A stretch of 64,000 bases of DNA, from positions 1 through 64,000 of the forward strand of contig JAQTQZ010000013.1 in the NCBI GenBank assembly GCA_028712695.1, in the 5' to 3' direction. Origin of the DNA: Methylovulum sp. GTDB taxonomy: Bacteria; Pseudomonadota; Gammaproteobacteria; Methylococcales; Methylomonadaceae. Positions 1 to 9,138 of the stretch are shown here, one piece after another. The notes below the pieces were generated by a model. It saw only the letters and a program-made list of their open reading frames with translations, made no database searches and was not told the DNA's origin. Within the stretch, counting starts at the first letter, position 1; every line of letters begins with the position of its first letter. Position numbers and translations under genes: made by a program.

Positions 1-1
1 G

Positions 2-364
2 CATATCTACGGTGAAGAACAAGATTTACGGAGCGCATTCACTAATCTGTTAGGCAACGCGCTTAAATATTCGCCGGAAGACTCGCTGGTAAAAGTCCGT
101 TGGTACCAAAGCAAAGATGCCATGGTTTTGGCTATTGAAGATCAAGGGGAAGGCATTGGTGCTATGGATATTCCCCGGGTGACCGAGCGGTTTTATCGCG
201 TTGAAATCAAGCGTCGTAAGAAAGTATCTGGTACTGGCTTAGGTTTGGCTATCGTCAAACATGTGTTGATGCGTCATGACGCCTACTTAACAATAGTGAG
301 CGAGCTGGGCAAGGGCAGTTGCTTTAGTTGCCATTTTCCAATCAGGCGGGTGTGTTGTAGCTGA
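2..364 (+). CDS. phoR: Sensor histidine kinase C-terminal (HATPase_c) fragment, PhoR-like; 5' truncated by window edge
   Basis: Open frame from base 2 (HIYGEEQDLRSAFTNLLGNALKYSPED...) with N box, G1 (EDQGEGI) and G2 (GTGLGLAIVKH) motifs. Confidence 0.75.
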   Translation, partial: HIYGEEQDLRSAFTNLLGNALKYSPEDSLVKVRWYQSKDAMVLAIEDQGEGIGAMDIPRVTERFYRVEIKRRKKVSGTGLGLAIVKHVLMRHDAYLTIVSELGKGSCFSCHFPIRRVCCS

Positions 365-455
365 TAGTTAATCTTGCTAACGGTCTGGCGCGGTTTTATC
401 GCGCCAATCTTGTGAATGATGCATTATGCATCAATGTAATTCCGCCTTGCTTTCC

Positions 456-1157
456 TCACCTCTTTTCCAATTGTGAGAGCATTTGGATTTGCACCTGCTG
501 AATCTGGACCAGACGCTCCCACTGGTGCGAAATAAGATGATCAAGCTTTTCGTTCAGATGCCTAATTTCAAGTTCAGCTTTTAAGTTCACCTGATAATCG
601 TGTTGAGACCTCAATCTGTCTTTTGCTTCTTGTCGTTTCTGGCTCATCATAATGATTGGTGCCTGGATGGCCGCCAGACAAGAGAGCAATAAATTGAGCA
701 GAATATAAGGGAATGGATCGATTGGTTGCCAGTAGAGAACCAGCGAATTCATGATTATCCAGGCAGCCATAAAGAGGCCAAAACCGACCAGAAAAATCCA
801 GCTGCCAGCAAAAGCTGACATCCGGTCAGATAGTTTCTCACCAAAGCTCCACATCTTTTCAGATTCGACATCAACGTTCATGGCAAGCAATTCATGTTGC
901 CGCAAACTATCAATGACTTCTTTTTCAAGGGTGCTGAGCTCTCCCCGCTCTGATTCAATGAGGGACTCGACGTAATTTGCATTGTATCGGGACAGATCCG
1001 GCAGGCAAATAAACGCTTCCGTAGACCAATCAGGATGATCGCGAAGGATCAGTTGGCTGATGTTGTCCCGGACGGCCTCGCTAGGCACCACTTCCCGTTG
1101 CGGAAAACTTTTTCCACACACGGCACATTTGCGCGGGGATTTTAGGAACTTGCTCAT
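456..1157 (-). CDS. DUF1003 family membrane protein with N-terminal CxxC motif
   Basis: MSKFLKSPRKCAVCGKSFPQREVVPSEAVR..., two TM segments, DUF1003-like WxxMN...FDPFPYILLNLLLSCLAAIQAPIIMMSQ; start at 1157 preferred because the longer ORF runs through a palindrome. Confidence 0.8.
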   Translation of the reverse strand: MSKFLKSPRKCAVCGKSFPQREVVPSEAVRDNISQLILRDHPDWSTEAFICLPDLSRYNANYVESLIESERGELSTLEKEVIDSLRQHELLAMNVDVESEKMWSFGEKLSDRMSAFAGSWIFLVGFGLFMAAWIIMNSLVLYWQPIDPFPYILLNLLLSCLAAIQAPIIMMSQKRQEAKDRLRSQHDYQVNLKAELEIRHLNEKLDHLISHQWERLVQIQQVQIQMLSQLEKR

Positions 1158-1167
1158 TCGGCCACCT

Positions 1168-1201
1168 TTGCCATGGAGGGCAAGCTTGCCCTCCATGGCA
1201 A
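1168..1201. repeat. Perfect 34-bp palindrome between dsbA and the DUF1003 gene
   Basis: ttgccatggagggcaagcttgccctccatggcaa equals its own reverse complement. Confidence 0.9.
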
Positions 1202-1209
1202 TCAAAGGA

Positions 1210-1836
1210 TTATTTTACCGCGCTTTCCTTTTTGATGAGCTCATCCATCACTTCAAGCATTTTTTCATGTGACCCTGCCAGCGGGCCGCTCGTGACATAT
1301 TTGCCATTGATAATGACGGTAGGCACGCCGGTTATGCCATAACGCGCGGCTATAGCAGGTGCTTGGCGCATTTTTGCGTCGATTGCAAAGGCGTTGAAGG
1401 CTTCATGAAACTGGGCGGGATCAACGCCATGCGCGGTAAAAAACGCAGCTAATTCTTCTTCAGTTTCCAGTTTTTCTTTTTTGTTTTGGATGGCATCAAA
1501 AAGGTCGGCATGGACTTTATCAACAACACCTAAGGCTTCGGCAACAAAGTATGCTTTGGCGTGCTTACCCCAAGTTTCATTGAATACGGCAGGCTGGCGG
1601 ATAAACTCAACGTTTTTAGGCAGGGTTTTTAGCCATTTGGAAAGCTCAGGTTCAAAGCTGTAGCAGTGCGGGCAGCCGTACCAGAAAAACTCAATAACCT
1701 CGACTTTATCAGGATGTTGGGTGGGCTGTGGGGAAGACAAGGTTTCATAGCCTGGCGTTTCCGCTTTCAGTAGTGCCGCGCATGAAAACAACAGGATAAA
1801 TAAGCTGGTCTGGGCGATTTTTTTTAGCATGGACAA
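1210..1836 (-). CDS. dsbA: Periplasmic thiol:disulfide interchange protein DsbA
   Basis: Signal peptide, FFWYGCPHCYSFEPEL active site, GVPTVIINGKY cis-Pro loop. Confidence 0.92.
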   Translation of the reverse strand: MSMLKKIAQTSLFILLFSCAALLKAETPGYETLSSPQPTQHPDKVEVIEFFWYGCPHCYSFEPELSKWLKTLPKNVEFIRQPAVFNETWGKHAKAYFVAEALGVVDKVHADLFDAIQNKKEKLETEEELAAFFTAHGVDPAQFHEAFNAFAIDAKMRQAPAIAARYGITGVPTVIINGKYVTSGPLAGSHEKMLEVMDELIKKESAVK

Positions 1837-1910
1837 AAGTCTCCTTGTAGTCGAATTAAAACAACGGACAGTAATAAAGCATTTAAGTTTTTAGGTGATG
1901 GCTTTGCGGG

Positions 1911-2573
1911 TTATTGCATCATTGAAATGCGGTAAGCGACCGCTTTGATTTCTTCAGGGGACATTTTTCTGGCGATCATGTGCATCATATTTTCGGGGTT
2001 ATTGCTACGGGCGCCTGATTTAAAATCGGTCAGTGTTTTGATTAAATAATCGGCATGTTGTGATTTTAACGACGGAAAGGCGGCTGGTTTGTTGCCTTCT
2101 CCAGTAGGGCCATGGCAGGCGATACAGGCGGACACTTCCCTAGCTAAATCGCCGTTGCGGTATAAGTCGCTACCCTGGGCAATGAGGGTTTGTATCGTTT
2201 TTGCATTGTCCGCTACGGGTTCGTCGTCGTCAGTTTCAAGCACGGGCAAGGCATTGTGTGAGATATGTTGTCCGGCATAATAAGCGGTGATATCTTCTAT
2301 ATCTTGATTGGTCAGGGACATGGCCATGGCTGACATCATAGGATCTTTGCGTGTGCCATTTTTGAAGGCGTGCAGTTCTTTAGCCAAATAAGAAACGTGT
2401 TGTTGGGCAAGTTTAGGAAAGGTGCCAACTGGACTGTTGCCATCTGTGCCATGACAGCTGGCACAGGCAGCGGCTTTTTCTTTTCCTACGTGAATATCCC
2501 CTTCTGCATGTAAAATAGGCGGAATGCTGGCGCACGCCAGAGCCAGCGAAAAGGTCAGCAATGTTTTTTTCAT
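1911..2573 (-). CDS. Di-heme cytochrome c4 family protein
   Basis: Signal peptide and two CxxCH motifs (CASCHGTDGNS, CIACHGPTGEGN) in duplicated domains. Confidence 0.92.
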   Translation of the reverse strand: MKKTLLTFSLALACASIPPILHAEGDIHVGKEKAAACASCHGTDGNSPVGTFPKLAQQHVSYLAKELHAFKNGTRKDPMMSAMAMSLTNQDIEDITAYYAGQHISHNALPVLETDDDEPVADNAKTIQTLIAQGSDLYRNGDLAREVSACIACHGPTGEGNKPAAFPSLKSQHADYLIKTLTDFKSGARSNNPENMMHMIARKMSPEEIKAVAYRISMMQ

Positions 2574-2686
2574 CAGGTTGTCCTCACGGGATAATGTAAT
2601 TATTTTTATAACCTGTTTTTATTGCAACAGGTGACTTAAGTCATCATCGAATTCTACCTTAATCGGTAAGCATAAGCGAGGCAACG

Positions 2687-3301
2687 ATGAACCCAATTTA
2701 TCAGCAAGCAAAATTTATTAATAGCTCCCCACATCTGCGTAATACGCCGCCTGATGAAGGGAGGGAAGTGGCATTTGCAGGGCGTTCAAACGCCGGTAAA
2801 TCCAGCGCTATCAACACGCTGACCCGACAAAATAGCCTGGCGCGGATCAGTAAGACGCCAGGACGGACCCAGATGCTCAATTTTTTTGAAATCAACGCCG
2901 ACTTGCGGTTTGTCGATTTGCCCGGCTATGGCTATGCCAAAGTGCCGGTGGCGGTGAAACTGGAGTGGCATAAGCTGATGGAAACGTATTTGACCAGCCG
3001 CAAATCCCTGTGCGCCATTGTGCTAGTGATGGATGTGCGCTTGCCGTTGACCGATTTTGATTGGCAGATGGTGGAGTGGTGCCAGCACACCGGGTTGCCA
3101 TTGCATATCCTGTTGACTAAGGCCGATAAGCTGGCTTATGGCGCCTCCAAAAATACGTTGTTAAAGGTACAGAAGGAGCTTAAAGGACTTACCGTGCCGG
3201 TGACCCTGCAATTGTTTTCGTCGTTAAAAAAAACCGGTATTGACGAATTACACAATGCGCTTGATGAATTGTTTAGCGGAGCGGCAGAGATGGGCGCGTG
3301 A
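2687..3301 (+). CDS. yihA: Ribosome biogenesis GTP-binding protein YihA/YsxC (EngB)
   Basis: [31 protein letters not shown] motifs. Confidence 0.95.
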   Translation: MNPIYQQAKFINSSPHLRNTPPDEGREVAFAGRSNAGKSSAINTLTRQNSLARISKTPGRTQMLNFFEINADLRFVDLPGYGYAKVPVAVKLEWHKLMETYLTSRKSLCAIVLVMDVRLPLTDFDWQMVEWCQHTGLPLHILLTKADKLAYGASKNTLLKVQKELKGLTVPVTLQLFSSLKKTGIDELHNALDELFSGAAEMGA

Positions 3302-3369
3302 GCGAATCGCCGGCTTAGAACGGTGTGGAGCAAATATGGATTATCCGATAAGTAATTAATCAAAAGTTT

Positions 3370-3447
3370 TCAGGTATAAAATGCAATATTTTCCAAGGTT
3401 TCTTCACATTGAATTTCGGTATTGAATTGCGCCATAAATGCCGGCAA
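3370..3447 (-). pseudogene. Scrap of an IS1595-like transposase N-terminus
   Basis: Minus strand reads LPAFMAQFNTEIQCEETLENIAFYT*, resembling the IS1595-family N-terminus (LPEFxxxFGTEEQCEAALxxxRW). Confidence 0.45.
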
Positions 3448-3456
3448 TGATATGTA

Positions 3457-3553
3457 ATGGTCTAATAAAGCCGGACACTTCTAAAGGCAGATTATAATGT
3501 CAGTAGAGGTGAAAAATGAGCGAAACAGATAAGGTCAAAAAACTATTGTTACC
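3457..3553 (+). mobile_element. Probable IS3-like element end with truncated ORF start
   Basis: tggtctaataaagccggacacttct resembles IS3-family termini; then ATG at 3516 (MSETDKVKKLLLP*) ends at the adjoining CTAG element. Confidence 0.35.
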
Positions 3554-3670
3554 CTAGGTTCTGTTGACGTTTAGTAAAACCTCTCTGTATTTCAACAAGT
3601 TACGGTTTTTCTCTATACTCATAACCGATTGTTTTTGAAAACTTATTTTTGAAATGTCAACAGAACCTAG
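3554..3670. mobile_element. 117-bp MITE-like element with terminal inverted repeats
   Basis: CTAGGTTCTGTTGACGTTT at left and AAATGTCAACAGAACCTAG at right: inverted repeats with one mismatch; no coding capacity. Confidence 0.75.
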
Positions 3671-4005
3671 TCCCACTGTTTGCAATACCACTCCCAAACC
3701 GAATTCAGGGTGGCTAACCTTATCGCCGATGTTAAAGCTTCTGCTCTGTGTTGCAGCCGGAATTGGATAGTCAGTTCTTCAATGGCAGGGGTAAGGCTTA
3801 AGTGGGCCATTCTATCCAGCAATGCCTTAACCGTTTTTTCTTCATGGTCGGTTATGCCGACAAAGCCCAATAGTTCCATACGGGTGATGGCACTGAAAGC
3901 ACAAGCAGACAGGTTAATGCCTTGGGTAAGGTCTACGGCTTGCGCGTTGCCTTTGAGTAGGCCAATGATGATATTGGTGTCCAGTAAGTAGTTAATCCCA
4001 TTCAT
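3667..4005 (-). pseudogene. VapC-like PIN-domain toxin with replaced/truncated C-terminus
   Basis: MNGINYLLDTNIIIGLLKG...SAITRMELLGF PIN motifs, but the expected PDAxIAA segment is absent and the stop codon lies in the terminal CTAG of the adjacent MITE. Confidence 0.65.
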
Positions 4006-4237
4006 CGCGCATCGCCTTTTGGATGTCCAACGGATTACCGACAAAAGACGGCGAATCCGCCAATAGCCCCGCAAAGTCAGCCAGACGTTCGGGCTGTTTT
4101 ATCCGCTCTTCACGGTGTTTTTTTATCAGCCGTTCAATCAGTTCAGAACCGGTGACGTGCATTTGTGCCGCCATGTCATGAAGCTGGTTGGCGGCTTGGT
4201 CGCTGATTTGTAGGTTTTGCATGGTGGTTTTCTCCAT
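3992..4237 (-). CDS. VapB-like antitoxin (overlaps the PIN gene)
   Basis: 81-aa protein directly upstream of and overlapping the PIN ORF; ribbon-helix-helix-like N-terminus, acidic C-terminus. Confidence 0.65.
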   Translation of the reverse strand: MEKTTMQNLQISDQAANQLHDMAAQMHVTGSELIERLIKKHREERIKQPERLADFAGLLADSPSFVGNPLDIQKAMRDEWD

Positions 4238-4272
4238 CCGGTTTAATCAATGCTTATTGTCGGTAAGATTGC

Positions 4273-5520
4273 TTAGGCTTGTTTCCTGATTGGAGCCACA
4301 TTCCCGTTTTTGCCTGTTTCGCAACGCTCCAGCAAGTTCGCCCAAAGCCTTAAGGCTACGCGCCGTTCGTCCAAGTAATCATGGCGGTTATAAATCCCTT
4401 CAATGCCTTTGATTTTGTGGTTAAGGCAACGTTCGGCAATATGCGAAGGGATACCCAAGGCGGCGTGTGGGTTCGGGCGGTACGTCTAAAATCGTGGATA
4501 CAAAACGCCTCAACGGCGGGCATGTTGGGCTTCACCTTAGCCAGGGCCACGTTTAGGGTGTTTTCGTGGATATGGGGAAGCATCCGGTCTTGTGCCTTAC
4601 GGGCAGGTAACAGCCAGTCACTGCTTTCAGACAAGCGGTGTAGGGTTTCCAAGGCTTCAAGGGCTTGGCGCGGTAACGGTATGGTGATGGCGGACTCGGT
4701 TTTGTTGCGGTCGGCGGACAAGTGCCAGAGTCCGGCCTCAAGATCAAATTCGCTTTTCCGTGCGGCTATCAGTTCGCTTTTTCTGACGGCCAGCATTAAC
4801 AGCACAAGACGGTGATGATATTCACTTGGGTAAAGCCCTTGGTGTTGCGCATGGCCTCGAATAAGGCCGCTATTTCGGCTTGGGTCAATGCCCGGCTCCG
4901 TGCCGTTTCTTTGCCGCCAGCATCCGCCAAGTCAAAAGCAGACGCGGGGTTGTATTGCAGTAAGTTCCGTTTGATGGCGTGGTCACACGCCGCCGAGTCC
5001 AGCGTAAAACGTCATTGGCCATGGTCGGCGCACCGCGTTTGATGATGGCCTTTAGCATCAGGTCAATGTGGCTAGGCTTTACATCCTCAATCGCCAGCTT
5101 GCCAATATTCGGCTTGATGTCGTTTTCAATCCTTGCCCTGACAATGTTGGGGTGCTTCCATTTGCCTAGGACGCGGCTGTTAAAGTAATCGTCCGCTTTG
5201 TGCCCGACTGTAAAGGCGTTATTCTTGGCTTCAATCTTGGCTACCGCATCGGCCTTACGGTCTTGTTTTTCGGCGGCTACATCATGCCCAAGGGCGACAC
5301 GCGCTTTAAGCTCCTTGGCTATCCTTCGGGCTTCCGCTAACGACACTTGCCCGTAAGTGCCGATATTCATCACACGTTGCTTTCCCGCGAACCGATAGCG
5401 AAACCGCCAAAGCGGAACGGCGAAGTCCTTCCGGTAACTCAAGACAAGCCCGTCACCATCACCATCACCTTTACCTTTGCTTATCCAGCTTTTAATTTGT
5501 ACGTCGCTTAACTTTGCCAT
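4273..5520 (-). pseudogene. DUF4102/P4-type tyrosine integrase, frameshifted
   Basis: N-terminal DUF4102 ORF 4885..5520, catalytic fragments 4356..4805 and 4273..4458; continuous homology requires about three frame changes (ARSRALTQAEIAALFEAMRNTKGFTQV is in another frame between them). Confidence 0.88.
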
Positions 5521-5530
5521 ATCCGCCCCT

Positions 5531-5584
5531 GTGTACCAGTGTTGTGTACCAGTTCCAGTGTTGGTACACGTCTTGGTACACGGT
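5531..5584. repeat. Repeated tgtaccag / ggtacac motifs upstream of the integrase remnant
   Basis: tgtgtaccagt...ttgtgtaccagt in direct orientation, then ttggtacacg...ttggtacacg in inverse. Confidence 0.6.
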
Positions 5585-5688
5585 TATTGTGCGATTAAAT
5601 GACACGGTGTGCAACGGTATGGAAGGGATAATATTTTACTTTCAATGTGTTAAGTTGATTATGGCACGGCTTGAACCGGTATGATACA

Positions 5689-6552
5689 TCACTCGATATT
5701 TTGTATCTGCTCACGCATCTGTTCAATCAGCACCTTAAGCTCAATCGCAATTTGGGTGGTTTCTTTGTCGGCTGATTTGGAACCCAGGGTGTTGGCTTCG
5801 CGGTTCAGTTCCTGCATTAAAAAATCCAGGCGTCGACCGGCAGGTTCCGGTTGCGCCAGTACCCGTAGCACTTCATTGATGTGGGTTTCCAGACGGTCCA
5901 GTTCTTCGGCAATGTCCAGTTTTTGCGCCTGAAAAACCAGTTCCTGTTCCAAGCGGTCAAAATCGGGCTGCGCGACCAGTTCAACAATCCTGTCTTTAAG
6001 GCGGTTGCGGATGAGTGCCAGCACTTCGGGCAGGCGCTGCGCTGCCGCTTTAGCAAAGCCTTGCATTTTTATGCAGCGTTCTTCGACCAACAGTTTAAGC
6101 TGCGCACCTTCCCTTTCCCGTACCGCGACAAAGTCGGCCAATGTTTGTGCGAGCAGGTGCATGATAGCCTCTTGCAGCGCTTCCTTATTGGTTTCAGGTT
6201 CTTGCTGGATGCCAGGGAATGCCAGCACTTCAAGCGCGGAAAATGACAGGGCGGTGGGCATGAGTTGCTCGATTTGATCGGTTGCGGCAAGCAAGGCGCT
6301 GACGGCTTCAAGATTAACGGCAAGTACGCCTCGGCCTTTTGTCTGTTTATAAGTCAAGCTGCATTCCACTTTGCCCCGGCTGACTTTTTCGGTGATTGCC
6401 GTGCGCAAGTCGGCTTCAAGAAAACGCAAACGTTCCGGAAGTTTTAGGGTAATGTCGCAATAACGGTGATTAACCGAGCGCAATTCACAGTTAATGGTCA
6501 GGGCGTCTGTTTCCGCCTCGTTGCTGGCATAAGCCGTCATGCTTTTAATCAT
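5689..6552 (-). CDS. yicC: YicC family protein
   Basis: MIKSMTAYASNE... start and ...AGRRLDFLMQELNREANTLGSKSADKETTQIAIELKVLIEQMREQIQNIE C-terminus. Confidence 0.95.
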   Translation of the reverse strand: MIKSMTAYASNEAETDALTINCELRSVNHRYCDITLKLPERLRFLEADLRTAITEKVSRGKVECSLTYKQTKGRGVLAVNLEAVSALLAATDQIEQLMPTALSFSALEVLAFPGIQQEPETNKEALQEAIMHLLAQTLADFVAVREREGAQLKLLVEERCIKMQGFAKAAAQRLPEVLALIRNRLKDRIVELVAQPDFDRLEQELVFQAQKLDIAEELDRLETHINEVLRVLAQPEPAGRRLDFLMQELNREANTLGSKSADKETTQIAIELKVLIEQMREQIQNIE

Positions 6553-6696
6553 TAGTCACCTGTAGAATGGAGGATATTTTCAGTAATGGGTCATTCTAAC
6601 CTTAGTCATTTATAGAGTGCAGCATTTTGCTAAATTGAAACCTAACTCCAGTGGCTTCAGGTATACTGTGTTGTTTTTATTTTTGGCAGAATATCT

Positions 6697-7419
6697 ATGA
6701 GACCTAGCGGACGCAATCCAGAACAACTACGCGAGATTAAATTTACCTGCGGCTATACCAAGCATGCGGAAGGGTCTGTGCTGGTTGAATTTGGTGACAC
6801 CCGAGTACTGTGCACTGCCAGCGTCGACAAATCGGTGCCGCGCTTTTTAAAAGGTAAGGGCGAAGGCTGGGTGACCGCTGAATACGGTATGTTGCCGCGC
6901 TCCACCCATAGCCGTATGGGGCGGGAAGCCAGTTATGGCAAACAAGGCGGCCGCACTTTAGAAATTCAGCGGTTAATTGGCCGGTCATTACGCGCAGCGG
7001 TTGATTTAAAGGCGCTGGGCGAACATACCATTACGATTGATTGCGATGTGTTGCAGGCTGACGGCGGTACACGTACCGCATCGATCACCGGTGGTTTTGT
7101 CGCGCTATCATTGGCGGTGGAAAAAATGATTAAGCGCAAACAAATAAAGTCTAATCCACTGCATGGCCAAGTGGCTTCGGTTTCTGTGGGTATTTTTAAC
7201 GGCATTCCGGTGCTGGATCTGGATTATGCCGAAGACAGCAATGCTGAAACGGATATGAATGTTGTTATGAACGATATGTCGGCGTTTATTGAAGTGCAGG
7301 GCACCGCAGAGGGCCATGCGTTTAGGAAAGATGAGCTGGATGCGATGTTGACATTAGCAGAAATCGGCATTAAACAGTTGCAGCAAAAACAACGCCAGGC
7401 TTTAGGAATGGCCGAATGA
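6697..7419 (+). CDS. rph: Ribonuclease PH
   Basis: [42 protein letters not shown]... Confidence 0.97.
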   Translation: MRPSGRNPEQLREIKFTCGYTKHAEGSVLVEFGDTRVLCTASVDKSVPRFLKGKGEGWVTAEYGMLPRSTHSRMGREASYGKQGGRTLEIQRLIGRSLRAAVDLKALGEHTITIDCDVLQADGGTRTASITGGFVALSLAVEKMIKRKQIKSNPLHGQVASVSVGIFNGIPVLDLDYAEDSNAETDMNVVMNDMSAFIEVQGTAEGHAFRKDELDAMLTLAEIGIKQLQQKQRQALGMAE

Positions 7420-8027
7420 TGCCGGTGACGCAGCAACAAGCGGTCTTAGCCAGTGGTAACGCCGGGAAAATTAAAGAAATTCAGGCCATGCTGGCTGATA
7501 CGCTGATTGTTCCGCAAGCGGCGTTTGATGTCGTTGAATGTGAAGAAACGGGCTGCACTTTTGTCGAAAATGCGCTGTTAAAAGCCCGAAATGCGGCGTT
7601 GCAGTGCAATCTCCCTGCGATTGCCGACGACTCCGGCTTAATTGTTGATGCCTTAGGGGGAGCGCCGGGTGTGATGTCTGCACGTTATGCCGGATGGGGG
7701 GCTAGCGATCAGGATAATCTGGACAAATTACTGCAAGTGCTTGCCGATGTGCCTGAAGGGCAACGCAGCGCACGCTTTGTCTGTGTGATGGTGTTCATAA
7801 AGCACGCTTACGATCCTTGTCCTGTGATTGCGCAAGGCGTTTGGGAAGGCAAGATTTTGACCCATCAGTTAGGGGAAAACGGTTTTGGTTACGATCCGGT
7901 GTTTTGGGTGCCTGACCATCAATGTACGGCGGCGCAATTGTCCGCTGAAGTTAAAAACTCCCTCAGTCATAGAGGCCAAGCGGTGCAACAATTGACACGC
8001 TTGGTAAAAGCGAACGGCGTTTTTTAA
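7416..8027 (+). CDS. rdgB: RdgB/HAM1 family non-canonical purine NTP pyrophosphatase
   Basis: [56 protein letters not shown]. Confidence 0.96.
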   Translation: MMPVTQQQAVLASGNAGKIKEIQAMLADTLIVPQAAFDVVECEETGCTFVENALLKARNAALQCNLPAIADDSGLIVDALGGAPGVMSARYAGWGASDQDNLDKLLQVLADVPEGQRSARFVCVMVFIKHAYDPCPVIAQGVWEGKILTHQLGENGFGYDPVFWVPDHQCTAAQLSAEVKNSLSHRGQAVQQLTRLVKANGVF

Positions 8028-8067
8028 TCGACCGCTTACGTGACTTGGATTAGTACGGACACGCCCT

Positions 8068-9138
8068 TTGAATCCTTTGCTTTTAATCGCCCTTCAGTTT
8101 TCTAACCGCCAAGCCATTACCGGTCTGCAACCGCTAGGCAATGGCTTGATTAACGACACCTATCTTGTCACCACAGCGGCGGCCTGTTTTGTGCTGCAAC
8201 GGGTAAACCGGCAGGTTTTTCCTGTCCCCGAATTGATTTCAGCCAATTTGCTGGCGCTTAACCAGCATGTCAGGCAAAAAGTCGGCGCTAAATTACAGTT
8301 ACCAGAAATGCTGAGGACTAACGCGGGGCAACTGTTTTATCAAGCGGATAACGGCGATTTCTGGCGTGCCCAAAGTTTTATAGCGGACACCAAAAGCTTG
8401 GAAACGCTTGGCAGTAGTGCCGATGCGGAGCAAGCCGGTTTTGCCTTGGGTCATTTCCATCACTTGTTCAGCGACCTTGACCCGGTCTTGTTGCACGATA
8501 CTTTGCCCGGTTTTCATATTACCCCGCGTTATTTAAGCCACTATCATAAGGTGTTAAGGCAAGCCTCAATAAAAGACCCGTATTGCGGTGATTTTATTGA
8601 GCAGTTCGGACATTTTGCCGATATGCTGGAGCAAGCCAAACAACAGGGCTTGCTACCCCTGCGCGTGATTCATGGTGATCCCAAATTAAATAACTTCCTG
8701 TTTGGTATAACTACTAGGCGTGCGGTCAGTCTTATCGACCTCGATACCGTCAAGCCGGGGTTGGTGCATTACGATATTGGTGATTGCCTGCGCTCGTGCT
8801 GTCATGTTGAAGAGACTGACGAATTCAATTTGGCTATCTGTGCGGTTATTTTAAAAAGCTACTTGGCAGAAGCCGGCAGTTTTTTTTCGCCCGCCGATTA
8901 CGATTATTTATACCCGGCTATCCAATTGATTCCATTTGAATTAGGCCTTAGGTTTTATACTGATTATTTGGAAGGCAACCGCTATTTCAAAGTGACCGGG
9001 CCACTACAAAATCTGCAGCGGGCACAAGGGCAATTTAGGTTGACTGCAAGCATTCTGGCGCAGGAAGTGGAGATTAAGGCGTTGATAGCGCGGTTAAGGC
9101 ATGACAATCTAGCGCCGGACGGGAGTGGTAATGCCTGA
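8068..9138 (+). CDS. Phosphotransferase enzyme family (APH-like; N-acetylhexosamine kinase-like)
   Basis: GNGLINDTYLV, VIHGDPKLNNFLF, SLIDLDTVKPGLVHYDIGDCLRS; TTG start. Confidence 0.75.
   Translation: MNPLLLIALQFSNRQAITGLQPLGNGLINDTYLVTTAAACFVLQRVNRQVFPVPELISANLLALNQHVRQKVGAKLQLPEMLRTNAGQLFYQADNGDFWRAQSFIADTKSLETLGSSADAEQAGFALGHFHHLFSDLDPVLLHDTLPGFHITPRYLSHYHKVLRQASIKDPYCGDFIEQFGHFADMLEQAKQQGLLPLRVIHGDPKLNNFLFGITTRRAVSLIDLDTVKPGLVHYDIGDCLRSCCHVEETDEFNLAICAVILKSYLAEAGSFFSPADYDYLYPAIQLIPFELGLRFYTDYLEGNRYFKVTGPLQNLQRAQGQFRLTASILAQEVEIKALIARLRHDNLAPDGSGNA

Noticed and set aside
4381-4815. 144-aa plus-strand ORF
   Set aside because: Antisense to the integrase remnant; no independent coding features.
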